From: Methylobacterium sp. | Lineage (GTDB): Bacteria; Pseudomonadota; Alphaproteobacteria; Rhizobiales; Beijerinckiaceae | Reading direction: 5' to 3' | DNA: 64,000 nt | Assembly: GCF_019745455.1 (NCBI RefSeq) | Contig: NZ_JAIETD010000032.1 | Location: 29,282 to 93,281, forward strand | Notes under the pieces: generated by a model | Seen by the model: only the letters and a program-made list of their open reading frames with translations | Databases searched by the model: none | What the model was told of the DNA's origin: nothing | Part shown: positions 35,386 to 43,229 of the stretch, in pieces | How the letters are laid out: each line of letters starts with the position of its first letter | How positions within the stretch are numbered: position 1 is the first letter of the stretch | Made by a program: the position numbers and the translations under genes

Positions 35386-36507
35386 TCAGGGTTCGGTCGC
35401 CGGCGCTGCCTTCGTGCAGATCCTCTTCAGAACGGCCCAGTCTTCGTCCGGGAGGATGCGCCGCCCCGCCGAGCCGGGACTTGCCAGCGCCCTTATGCGC
35501 GCGGCTCTTTCGGCTGTGAACGGATGACTGCGCAGGAAGTTCGTCAGATTCCGCTTGCTTCCGTCCTTGGCACCGTCCTTGGCGTCGTCCTTGGCGATCC
35601 GCTCGAGCATGGTGGCGAGGGCGAAGGCGTCGCCGCCGGCCGCCTCCATCATCGTCACCGCGTAATCATCCGCCGTCCGCTCGGCATCGCGCGAATAGCC
35701 GGCCGAGACCGCGGCCTGCCCGAGGGCGACGATGATCGTCGAGCCGGTGAGGTCGCCGAGCACCAGGCTCAGCAGGAACGACGAGCCCGTGGCCTGGATC
35801 AAGGACCGCGTCGGGTCGCGGGCGACCACGTGACCGAACTCGTGGGCGAGGATGGCGGCGAACTCGTCGGCGTTTTGCGCCTGCGCGATGAGATTCGAGA
35901 GCACGATCACGCGTCCGCCCGGCAGGGTCAGGGCGTTGGCCATGGCATGCCGGCGCACGGTGAGGCGCAGGTCGGAGGGAAGGCCACGTCCCTGAATCAT
36001 CCGGGCGACGAGACGATCGAGAACGGCTTGAGCCGGCGCGTCGTTGCAGGCGGGAGGATCGCCGAGAATGTTGACGATCTGTCCGTCGACCGCGGCGCCG
36101 AGACGGGATTCGATGGCGTCCGGCACCAGCGGCGCGAGGCGGACTGCCAGGGCGGGCACGCCATAGATGGCGACGAGCAGGACCGACAGTCCGGCGGCCA
36201 CGGACCAGAGCACGAGACGCCAGCGTCCGCCGGCATCCCTCGCCTCTGGTCGATACAGGTCCGGGCAGAGGACGAAGACGGCACGGGCGAAAACCTCGTC
36301 GGTGAACTCGATGCGGGCGGATTCTCCGACGACCGAGAGCCGCATCAGAGGCGGCGGCGTCTCTCCGGCGACGATGTCGGCGAGGTCCCATGCGACGGAG
36401 ATGTCGCGGCCCACGATCTCGAGGCGATCAGTCAACCGGAGCGTCACGGGATGTGGCCGTGCGGTCAGGCCATCGAAGTAGGTCCCGCTCGCCTGGGAAG
36501 CCGCCAC
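35386..36507 (-). CDS. M48-family metalloprotease with N-terminal domain and one membrane helix, 373 aa
   Basis: GTG start immediately after the TAG of the DUF898 gene, so translation is coupled. An N-terminal beta-rich domain (about 1-130) is followed by a membrane helix (LVLWSVAAGLSVLLVAIYGV) and the M48 domain. HEFGHVVARDP carries the zinc site and catalytic Glu, and DAERTADDYAVTMMEA the third ligand. PGGRVIVLSNLIAQAQNADE is the usual strand before the zinc helix. The layout resembles the YjgN-linked, BepA/LoiP-type periplasmic proteases. A C-terminal RSHPFTAERAARIRAL segment closes the domain. Confidence 0.87.
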   Translation of the reverse strand: MAASQASGTYFDGLTARPHPVTLRLTDRLEIVGRDISVAWDLADIVAGETPPPLMRLSVVGESARIEFTDEVFARAVFVLCPDLYRPEARDAGGRWRLVLWSVAAGLSVLLVAIYGVPALAVRLAPLVPDAIESRLGAAVDGQIVNILGDPPACNDAPAQAVLDRLVARMIQGRGLPSDLRLTVRRHAMANALTLPGGRVIVLSNLIAQAQNADEFAAILAHEFGHVVARDPTRSLIQATGSSFLLSLVLGDLTGSTIIVALGQAAVSAGYSRDAERTADDYAVTMMEAAGGDAFALATMLERIAKDDAKDGAKDGSKRNLTNFLRSHPFTAERAARIRALASPGSAGRRILPDEDWAVLKRICTKAAPATEP

Positions 36508-37764
36508 CTAGAGCCCGATCTCGATGGCGCCGCCGAGATCGAGGGCGTCGGCCATACCCTCATTGAGACCGCTCGCCTGCGCACGGCTCGACGCGAGGAC
36601 GGCGTCGAGCCCATCCGCATCGTCGATCACCGTGGTCGTCGCGACCGCCTCCCAAAGCCGAGCCTGGATCAAGCGCACATGGAGGACTGCTACCAGCAGA
36701 GCGCCGCCGAGATAAAGGACGATCGTGCCCAGAGCGATGGCGATGTGCATTCCCGATTGCGAACCCGCGAGGTGGAGGCCTCCGCCCAATAAGACCGCGA
36801 TCACCAGAATGAGGAGCACGAAGCCGATCAGCGAGAGGAAATACACGAGGTAGGGCCAGTAGAACTGGCCGGCCCGCAGCGTCGAGGCGAGCCGTGCCGG
36901 GCCGAGGCTCGCCGCATTCATGAAGGCTTTTGTCTCCCTCGCCCGATAGAACGGGATCAGCAGGACGCCGGCAACGGTGCCGAAGCCGAGGGCGCCGACG
37001 ACCGAAAACCCGATCGCCGTTTTGGTCACGGAGTCGTAGGCGGGGTTCAGGATCGTGCGGCTGCCACGTTCGACGAGGAGATCCTCCGGGATCGCGAAAC
37101 CCAGGCCCGCGAACGCGACGGCGAGAGACAGGATCACCGGCAGGAGGGCCACGCTGTAGAACAGGAGCCAGGGCCCGAGGATCGAGCGGCCTGTCGCCGT
37201 CGAGCTCATCCGGCTCGATCCGACCAGGGTGTGATCGATGCGGTACCGCTCGAGGGACGCGCGCATGAACGGGAAGGCAAGGCCGAAGGTCAGGAGAGTC
37301 AGGAGCCACCAGCCCGCCGCCATCAGCGCGTAGGCGATCCCGGAGCCGTCCTGTCCCAGACGGATGCCGCGCCAGAAGGTGCGCGAGGCACGGTAGCGCC
37401 GTCCGCGATAGAGGGCGAACTGGCCGAGGACGAACAGGATCGGAAACGAGAGCGCGCCGGCGAACGGCGCCAGGGCGGGCACCGAGATGGAGGCGACGAA
37501 GATCGCGATGTAGAGCGGGATCAGGATCGCGAGGGCGACGAGAAAGCCGAGGAAGAGCTCCTTGCCGCGACCCGTATATTCGGCAGGACTTCCGTCGATG
37601 AGGGTGCGGCTCCAGAAGAAGCGCCTCAGCTCGGTAATGTACCAGAACCGGTAGATCCCGAACGTGATGAGAGAGAGGAGAAAGCCGCGCACCGCGATGC
37701 CGGTGAGACCGGGTGCCTTGCGATCGAAGGCGATGAGGCCCGTTCGCCCTGCCCTACCGTGCAT
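36508..37764 (-). CDS. DUF898 (YjgN-like) polytopic membrane protein, 418 aa
   Basis: This multi-pass inner-membrane protein has the DUF898 repeat organisation. GIAVRGFLLSLITFGIYRFWY with ITELRRFFWSRTLIDG opens the first repeat, and similar helix pairs recur with RIDHTLVGSSRM. About eight membrane helices are visible. YjgN/DUF898 proteins of unknown function are often paired with a M48 protease, as here, where the stop codon touches the protease GTG. The pair is probably one functional unit in envelope maintenance; the biochemical role is unknown. Confidence 0.85.
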   Translation of the reverse strand: MHGRAGRTGLIAFDRKAPGLTGIAVRGFLLSLITFGIYRFWYITELRRFFWSRTLIDGSPAEYTGRGKELFLGFLVALAILIPLYIAIFVASISVPALAPFAGALSFPILFVLGQFALYRGRRYRASRTFWRGIRLGQDGSGIAYALMAAGWWLLTLLTFGLAFPFMRASLERYRIDHTLVGSSRMSSTATGRSILGPWLLFYSVALLPVILSLAVAFAGLGFAIPEDLLVERGSRTILNPAYDSVTKTAIGFSVVGALGFGTVAGVLLIPFYRARETKAFMNAASLGPARLASTLRAGQFYWPYLVYFLSLIGFVLLILVIAVLLGGGLHLAGSQSGMHIAIALGTIVLYLGGALLVAVLHVRLIQARLWEAVATTTVIDDADGLDAVLASSRAQASGLNEGMADALDLGGAIEIGL

Positions 37765-37872
37765 CCCGCCATCTCCATGCCTCCGGAGCAGCCTAGACCG
37801 AAGGGCCGAGGCGACGCTACACGCGCCAGCTGCGACGCGGCCGGATGGTTATTCTCGCCCGCTCCGATCACG

Positions 37873-38103
37873 TCAGCAGCAGCGGAAGCCGTTGGTATTT
37901 CCGACACCGAACCGGGCATTCTCGCGATTGCGGAAGAACTCCAGCTCGGTCATCGGCGACTGATCGGGGTGAGTCCGGCGGATATGGGCGACATAGGCCT
38001 CATAGTCGCCCTGGCCGACCATGAGGCGGGCGCCGTCGCAGACGCATTTTCCGAACGCCTTGAGACGTTCGCGATATCCCTGCGACGCTGCCATGCCCGC
38101 CAT
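37873..38103 (-). CDS. YbdD/YjiX-family small protein, 76 aa
   Basis: The start at 38103 (MAGMAASQGYRERLKAFGK) is inside a longer frame that is otherwise the shadow of cstA. Family marks are LMVGQGDYEAYVAHIRRTHPDQSPMTELEFFRNRENARFG. That run is conserved in YbdD/YjiX and is given here only as its key parts: GQGDYE, HPDQ and FRNRENARF. The protein ends in FRCC. It starts 5 bases after the cstA stop and is translationally linked. In E. coli, YbdD and YjiX partner CstA and BtsT in peptide/pyruvate uptake and are needed for transport. Confidence 0.88.
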   Translation of the reverse strand: MAGMAASQGYRERLKAFGKCVCDGARLMVGQGDYEAYVAHIRRTHPDQSPMTELEFFRNRENARFGVGNTNGFRCC

Positions 38104-38108
38104 GTCCC

Positions 38109-40166
38109 CTACTCCGCCGGCGCGAGTTTCGGATCGGCTTCGAGCGCCGTCCAGCGGTCGGCGCGGTAAGCCTTGACGCAGGCCATGACGCCGAAGACGG
38201 CGATCGCCACGACGAGGCCGACGAACATCACGGCAAGGCCGGCGTCGATCCGGTCGTTGAAGACGATCTTGTGCATGTCGGCCATGCTTTTCGCCGGTGC
38301 CAACACCTTGCCCTCGGCGATGGCGACCGAGAACCGGTCGGCATGGCTGAGGAAGCCGATCTTGGGGTCGGGCGAGAAGATCTTCTGCCAGCCGGCGGTC
38401 AGCGTGCAGATGCACAGCCAGATTGTGGGGATGATCGTGACGAAGGCGTAGCGCTCGCGCTTCATCTTGAAGATGACCACTGTGGCGAGCGTCAGCGCCA
38501 CGGCCGCCAGCATCTGGTTGGAGATGCCGAAGAGCGGCCAGAGGGTATAGATGCCGCCTAACGGGTCGGTGACGCCCTGGTAAAGGAAGAAGCCCCAGGC
38601 GCCGACGCAGATGGCAGTCGCCAGCACGCTCGGAACCCAGGCCGTCGTGTCCTTGAACCTCGGAGAGACGAGGCCGAGCAGGTCCTGCAGCATGAAGCGG
38701 CCGGCGCGGGTGCCCGCATCCACGGCCGTAAGGATGAAAAGGGCCTCGAACAGGATCGCGAAATGGTACCAGAAGGCCATCATCGCCTTGCCGCCGATGG
38801 CCGAGGAGATGATGTGGGCCATGCCGACTGCCAGCGTCGGGGCGCCGCCGGTGCGTGCGATGATCGAGGTCTCGCCGACATCCTTGGCGGTCTGGGCGAT
38901 CACGTCGGGCGCAATGGGGAAGCCGAGATTGGTGACGGCTGCGGCGGCGCTCTCGGGAGTCGCGCCGAGCAGCGCGCCCGGCGAGTTCATGGTGAAGTAG
39001 ATGCCCGGATCGATCACGCTCGCGGCGACGAGCGCCATGATCGCGACGAAGCTCTCCATGAGCATGCCGCCGTATCCAATGAAGCGGGTGTCGAGCTCGT
39101 TTCCGACGAGCTTCGGCGTCGTTCCCGACGAGATGAGGGCGTGGAAGCCCGAGACCGCGCCGCACGCGATGGTGATGAAAAGGAACGGAAACAGGCTGCC
39201 GGCCCAGACCGGGCCGGTGCCGTCGACGAATTTGGTCACCGCCGGCATCTGCATGTGCGGGGCGACGAAGACGATGCCGATGGCGAGCCCGACGATGGTG
39301 CCGATCTTGAGGAAGGTCGAGAGGTAGTCGCGCGGCGCGAGCAGGAGCCAGACCGGCAGGATCGCGGCGACGAAGCCGTAGCCGATCAGCATCCAGGTGA
39401 GCTGGATGCCGGTGAAGGTAAAGGCCGGACCCCAGTAGGGATCCGCCGCGATCCGACCACCATAGACGATCGCCGCCATGAGCAGGATGAAGCCGATGAT
39501 CGAGACCTCGCCGACCTTCCCCGGCCGGACGTAGCGCGCGTAGAGGCCCATCAGCAGGGCGATCGGGATGGTCGCCGCCACCGTGAAGGTGCCCCAGGGG
39601 CTCTCGGCCAGCGCCTTAACCACCACCATCGCCAGCACGGCGAGCAGGATGATCATGATCATGAAGGTGCCGAACAGGGCGATGATGCCGGGGATGACGC
39701 CGAGCTCGGCGCGGATCAGTTCGCCGAGCGAGCGCCCGTCGCGCCGCATCGAGATGAACAGGATCATGAAGTCCTGGACCGCACCGGCGACGACGACGCC
39801 GGCGAGGATCCACAGCATGCCCGGCAAGTAGCCCATCTGCGCGGCGAGGACCGGGCCGACGAGGGGTCCGGCACCCGCGATGGCCGCGAAGTGATGGCCG
39901 AACAGGACCGTCTTGTTGGTGGGGACGTAGTCGAGGCCGTCGTTGTGACGATGGGCCGGCGTCTCGCGCTTGGGATCGAGGCGCATCACCTTGTCGGCGA
40001 TAAAGAGCGAGTAATAGCGGTACGCGATCAGGTAGACGCAGACCGCCGCGACCACGACCCACAGGGCGTTGATGCTCTCGCCCCGCGAGGTGGCGACGAT
40101 GGCGAGGGCGGCTGCCCCCAACGCTCCGACGAGGGCCCAGGGCCCGTGCTTCGAAATCGCGCTCAT
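38109..40166 (-). CDS. cstA: Carbon starvation protein CstA, pyruvate/peptide transporter, 685 aa
   Basis: This large polytopic symporter has about 16-18 helices. The start at 40166 (MSAISKHGPWALVGALGAA) is preferred because the 24 upstream codons are not family-like. Signatures are GLDYVPTNKTVLFGHHFAAIAGAGPLVGPVLAAQMGYLPG (given here as its core GHHFAAIAGAGPLVGP), ISSGTTPKLV, and a long C-terminal membrane half. CstA and BtsT take up pyruvate or peptides under carbon limitation. It is followed by ybdD, the usual partner. Regulation by CRP cannot be judged; none is typical in alphaproteobacteria. Confidence 0.94.
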   Translation of the reverse strand: MSAISKHGPWALVGALGAAALAIVATSRGESINALWVVVAAVCVYLIAYRYYSLFIADKVMRLDPKRETPAHRHNDGLDYVPTNKTVLFGHHFAAIAGAGPLVGPVLAAQMGYLPGMLWILAGVVVAGAVQDFMILFISMRRDGRSLGELIRAELGVIPGIIALFGTFMIMIILLAVLAMVVVKALAESPWGTFTVAATIPIALLMGLYARYVRPGKVGEVSIIGFILLMAAIVYGGRIAADPYWGPAFTFTGIQLTWMLIGYGFVAAILPVWLLLAPRDYLSTFLKIGTIVGLAIGIVFVAPHMQMPAVTKFVDGTGPVWAGSLFPFLFITIACGAVSGFHALISSGTTPKLVGNELDTRFIGYGGMLMESFVAIMALVAASVIDPGIYFTMNSPGALLGATPESAAAAVTNLGFPIAPDVIAQTAKDVGETSIIARTGGAPTLAVGMAHIISSAIGGKAMMAFWYHFAILFEALFILTAVDAGTRAGRFMLQDLLGLVSPRFKDTTAWVPSVLATAICVGAWGFFLYQGVTDPLGGIYTLWPLFGISNQMLAAVALTLATVVIFKMKRERYAFVTIIPTIWLCICTLTAGWQKIFSPDPKIGFLSHADRFSVAIAEGKVLAPAKSMADMHKIVFNDRIDAGLAVMFVGLVVAIAVFGVMACVKAYRADRWTALEADPKLAPAE

Positions 40167-40274
40167 CGACGTCTCGCTCCAGCAGCCCGTCCTTTTCGCG
40201 CGGGCCGAGGGGCGCCTTTTCGCGCAGAACGCAAGCAAGGGCTAGGGTTCTGCTAACTTTTCAGCCCGGATGTA

Positions 40275-40892
40275 TCAGTCCAGCACGATGACGCGATTGG
40301 GCAATTCGTCGATATCGTCATGGCTGCCCGGCAGCTCCGCCGCCAGGATAGCCCCGACTTCGCCCACCACCGCCACGAGACCGCCAGCGGCATCGTTCCG
40401 GCGAAGGGCATCGAGGAGATTGCCGATCGCCGCCGACCAGGCCTCGCTGGGAACGCGCTCGGCGATGGCGCTGTCGGCGACGATCTCGGCATGGCCCTCG
40501 GCCACGGCGAGGTAGACCAGGATGCCGGTGCGCCCGCGGGTCCGCGTGACGCCGCGCGATGTAAATTCTCGTAGTGCCGCGTCGTGTGCCCTCTGGCGGC
40601 GAAAGGCGCGGGGAACGAGGGCGAGGCGCGCTGTCGGATGAAGCGTGCCCAGAAGCACGGCGAGGACGACGATCGCCTGGGCAAGGGCAATGGAGGCGGC
40701 ACTCCATTGCGTCGCCATGATCAGCGGCCAGGGGATGACAAGGCCGCACAGCAGCGCCGCCAGGAGGGCGACCGAGCGGTAGGCGCCGGCGCGAGCCGCC
40801 ACGAGCACGACGATCTCTCCAGAGGTGGACCGCTCCGCCGCCTGGATCGCCGCCGCGATGCCGTCGCGGTCGCCTTGGCTCAGCATTGACAT
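40275..40892 (-). CDS. TPM-domain membrane protein, 205 aa (second TPM gene)
   Basis: This is a TPM/TLP18.3-like domain split by two membrane helices: AIQAAERSTSGEIVVLVAAR first, then YRSVALLAALLCGLVIPWPL and SAASIALAQAIVVLAVLLG, then TSRGVTRTRGRTGILVYLA with AEIVADSAIAERVP. The gene starts 1 base after the stop of the first TPM gene. Such proteins occur as a pair behind LemA in many bacteria. Function is unknown; plant TLP18.3 homologues help photosystem repair, which does not transfer here. Confidence 0.83.
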   Translation of the reverse strand: MSMLSQGDRDGIAAAIQAAERSTSGEIVVLVAARAGAYRSVALLAALLCGLVIPWPLIMATQWSAASIALAQAIVVLAVLLGTLHPTARLALVPRAFRRQRAHDAALREFTSRGVTRTRGRTGILVYLAVAEGHAEIVADSAIAERVPSEAWSAAIGNLLDALRRNDAAGGLVAVVGEVGAILAAELPGSHDDIDELPNRVIVLD

Positions 40893-40893
40893 C

Positions 40894-41679
40894 CTACCAG
40901 TCTCCCGAGGCGCCGCCGCCTCCCGACGAGCCGCCGCCGCCGGAGAAACCTCCCCCGCCTCCGAAGCCGCCATCCGACACGCCGCCGCTCCAGCCTCCCG
41001 AGGACGGGCCCGGCAGGATGATGAAGCCGCCGCCGCCGCGGCCGCCACGGTTCATGCGGGCGAACACGAATACGATGACCAAGATGACGATGATGTACAG
41101 GATCACCTGCCGGGGATCGGCATCGTCCGACCGGACCTTGCCCTTGCGCTGCCATTCCTCGGCATCGCCCGAGAGGATCTCGAGCATCGCATCGACGCCG
41201 GCCTCGATCCCGCCGCCGTAATCGCCCGTCTTGAAGCGCGGCGTGATGGCGGTCGTGATGATGACCTTGGTGAGAGCGTCGGTGAGTGCGCCTTCGAGGC
41301 CGTAGCCGACCTCGATCCGGACCTTGCGCTCGTTCGGGGCGACGATGAGCAGGGCACCGTTATTGGTCTTGGCCTGGCCGATCTTCCATTCGCGGTAGAG
41401 GCGATTGCCAACATCCTCGATGGTGCGGTCCTGAAGACTCGTCAGGGTCGCGACGACGACCTGATCGGAAGTCTTTTCCTCGTACGCCTTGAGCTTGGCC
41501 TCGATCGCGGCCTTTGCCTCCGGCTTCAGGATGCCGGCGGCGTCCACGACCCGACTGGTCAAGGCCGGGAAGGTCGGCTCGGCCGCGAAGGCCGCACCCG
41601 AGGCGACGAGCCAGACGAGCATGAGCCCGGCCAGCGCCGCCAAAAGCGTCTGGCCGGTCCGTCCCACGATGCGCCGCAC
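40894..41679 (-). CDS. TPM-domain (YgcG-like) exported protein with Gly-rich tail, 261 aa
   Basis: Signal or anchor helix (AALAGLMLVWLVASGAAFAA), then a TPM domain: PALTSRVVDAAGILKPEAKA, KTSDQVVVATLTSLQ, DVGNRLYREWKIGQAKTNNG, and KVRIEVGYGLEGALTDALT. A second membrane helix (VILYIIVILVIVFVFA) is followed by a strikingly Gly/Ser-rich C-terminus (SGGVSDGGFGGGGGFSGGGG type). That puts the TPM domain in the periplasm and the Gly tail in the cytoplasm, or the reverse. It lies between lemA and the second TPM gene. Confidence 0.87.
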   Translation of the reverse strand: MRRIVGRTGQTLLAALAGLMLVWLVASGAAFAAEPTFPALTSRVVDAAGILKPEAKAAIEAKLKAYEEKTSDQVVVATLTSLQDRTIEDVGNRLYREWKIGQAKTNNGALLIVAPNERKVRIEVGYGLEGALTDALTKVIITTAITPRFKTGDYGGGIEAGVDAMLEILSGDAEEWQRKGKVRSDDADPRQVILYIIVILVIVFVFARMNRGGRGGGGFIILPGPSSGGWSGGVSDGGFGGGGGFSGGGGSSGGGGASGDW

Positions 41680-41689
41680 GGGGTCTACG

Positions 41690-42340
41690 CTAGAACTTCA
41701 CGTTCGGCGGCCGATCGGCATTCGGCGTCGCCGCGAAGGTCTCCAGCGGCTTGGCTTCGGGATAGAACCACGAGGCGATCCAGCGGCCCGGGATCGTGCG
41801 GATCTCGGTGTTGTAGGCCTGGACCGCGCCGATGTAGTCGCGCCGCGCTACCGCGATGCGGTTCTCCGTGCCTTCGAGCTGCGATTGCAGGGCGAGGAAG
41901 TTTTGGTTGGACTTGATGTCGGGGTAACGCTCGACGGTCACCAGCAGCCTCCCGAGCGCGCCGGAGAGCTGGTTCTGAGCGTCCTGGAATTCCTTGAACT
42001 TCACCGGATCGCTCACCGTCGAAGCATCGACCTTGACGCTGGAAGCCTTGGCCCGTGCCTCGGTGACGCCGACGAGCACGTCCTTTTCCTGCTGGGCGTA
42101 GCCCTTCACCGTCTCGACGAGGTTGGGGATCAGGTCGGCCCGGCGCTGATACTGGTTCTGCACCTCGCTCCAGGAGGATTTCGCGCTCTCCTCGAGCGTC
42201 GGGACGCGGTTGATCGCGCCGCAGCCTGACAATCCGGTGGCGAGCGCCAGGGCTGCGAATGCCATGCGCAATCGCCTTATCGGCCGAACCCTGCCAGACG
42301 GTAGCGTCGCAATCACCGACGTGTTCGCGCTTGAACGCAT
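41690..42340 (-). CDS. LemA-family lipoprotein, 216 aa
   Basis: A second LemA protein, but unlike the one at 30.4 kb it has a lipobox (ATGLSGC, Cys near residue 40) after a basic, hydrophobic leader, so it is probably lipid-anchored. The start at 42340 has an AGGAG site 8 bases before; the longer frame is not supported. LemA core: YQRRADLIPNLVETVKGYAQ and RYPDIKSNQNFLALQSQLEG with ENRIAVARRDYIGAVQAYNT. First gene of a LemA-TPM-TPM operon with 10- and 1-base spacers. Confidence 0.9.
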   Translation of the reverse strand: MRSSANTSVIATLPSGRVRPIRRLRMAFAALALATGLSGCGAINRVPTLEESAKSSWSEVQNQYQRRADLIPNLVETVKGYAQQEKDVLVGVTEARAKASSVKVDASTVSDPVKFKEFQDAQNQLSGALGRLLVTVERYPDIKSNQNFLALQSQLEGTENRIAVARRDYIGAVQAYNTEIRTIPGRWIASWFYPEAKPLETFAATPNADRPPNVKF

Positions 42341-42645
42341 GGTGGAACTCCTGGATGGGCACAACGGCGCGAGTCGCCCACATAGATGAGATGCGGGTCG
42401 CCCGGCGCAACCGCGTGGTGCGCGAGATGTTCCACCACAGGCGGCTTATGCCGTCGAGATGCATCCCCGAGACGTAGCCGAAAAAGGACCCGGCAGCGTC
42501 GCTCCGGCAGGAGCGAGGGACGATCCCAGCACAGACGTTATTCTCGACAGTGAGCTGCGCCGCGACCGCGGTGAGAGTAGTCACCGTCAGGGCGCGGCGC
42601 TTCGGTCGATCCGCCGATGCGCGATGTTCGGGGATCAGCCCGCTC
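42341..42645. other. 305-base spacer upstream of the LemA lipoprotein operon
   Basis: This should contain the promoter of the minus-strand LemA-TPM-TPM operon and the 3' end region of the small secreted protein gene. The only structure I see is a 6-bp hairpin (CGCTCC, loop GGCA, GGAGCG; 42500-42515). The open frames here have irregular, Arg-rich products and are not supported. Confidence 0.35.
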
Positions 42646-43059
42646 CTAGCGCTGCCCCTGCATTACCGCGGACCGCCGCCGGCTCGCCCTCGCCTCAGGC
42701 TTTGCAGCCCGGCGCATTCCGATCGACCGCCGACGCGGCGCATCTTCGCGAAGGCCCTGCGGATAGCCGATCGGGCGCATGCCCCTCGTGTCCTGGATCG
42801 CATCGTAGGGTCCCCGGCCGGTCCGCGCCCGATAGGCGCGACCGGCGAAATCGCCCGGGGTCGGCGGAGTGCCGGGTTGCGAGAAGCTCGTCTCGGGCCG
42901 GTATGCCGGACCCCAGCCGATCTCGTCGTCTCCTGCCGGGTCCCTGCCGGGGAAGCCGGTGACGTAGCCGGTGCTCTGAGCCGCCGCGGGCCATGACGGT
43001 CCGAACGCGGCGAGGCCGCCGATGAAGGTGAGCATCAGGGTCGTGGTCGTCCGGCGCAT
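42646..43059 (-). CDS. Small secreted basic protein, 137 aa, function unknown
   Basis: Signal peptide (TLMLTFIGGLAAFGPSWPAAAQ, cleavage near residue 28). The mature part is Gly/Pro/Arg-rich with GYVTGFPGRDPAGDDE and RPIGYPQGLREDAP, and ends in a strongly basic, low-complexity tail (many Arg). No domain is recognised. The Arg-rich end could be a continuation past the natural stop, or it could contact the acidic surface polymers. Confidence 0.5.
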   Translation of the reverse strand: MRRTTTTLMLTFIGGLAAFGPSWPAAAQSTGYVTGFPGRDPAGDDEIGWGPAYRPETSFSQPGTPPTPGDFAGRAYRARTGRGPYDAIQDTRGMRPIGYPQGLREDAPRRRSIGMRRAAKPEARASRRRSAVMQGQR

Positions 43060-43229
43060 ATCTGCGGGCCTCCAGGTTGTGGTGCGGTTCGGTTCCGGCC
43101 GCGGCGGTATCCTGATCCGCCAACCTGAATGCCCGCGGGCCGGTTCATCGCCGTGCCCGAATGTCGCCTACTGCACACAATTCCGTCGGTTGCGCGGGAA
43201 ACGCTGCCGAGCCGGCGACCCATCCGCCA

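Noticed and set aside
38763..40256. 497-codon frame opposite cstA
   Set aside because: CstA is strongly supported, and the antisense text is unbroken Arg/Asp/Glu/His.
42500..42515. CGCTCC-GGCA-GGAGCG hairpin that resembles the core of the flagellin terminator
   Set aside because: The shared CCGGCAGGAGCG also occurs inside the P450 gene at about 13450, so it looks like a chance GC-rich motif rather than a repeat element.
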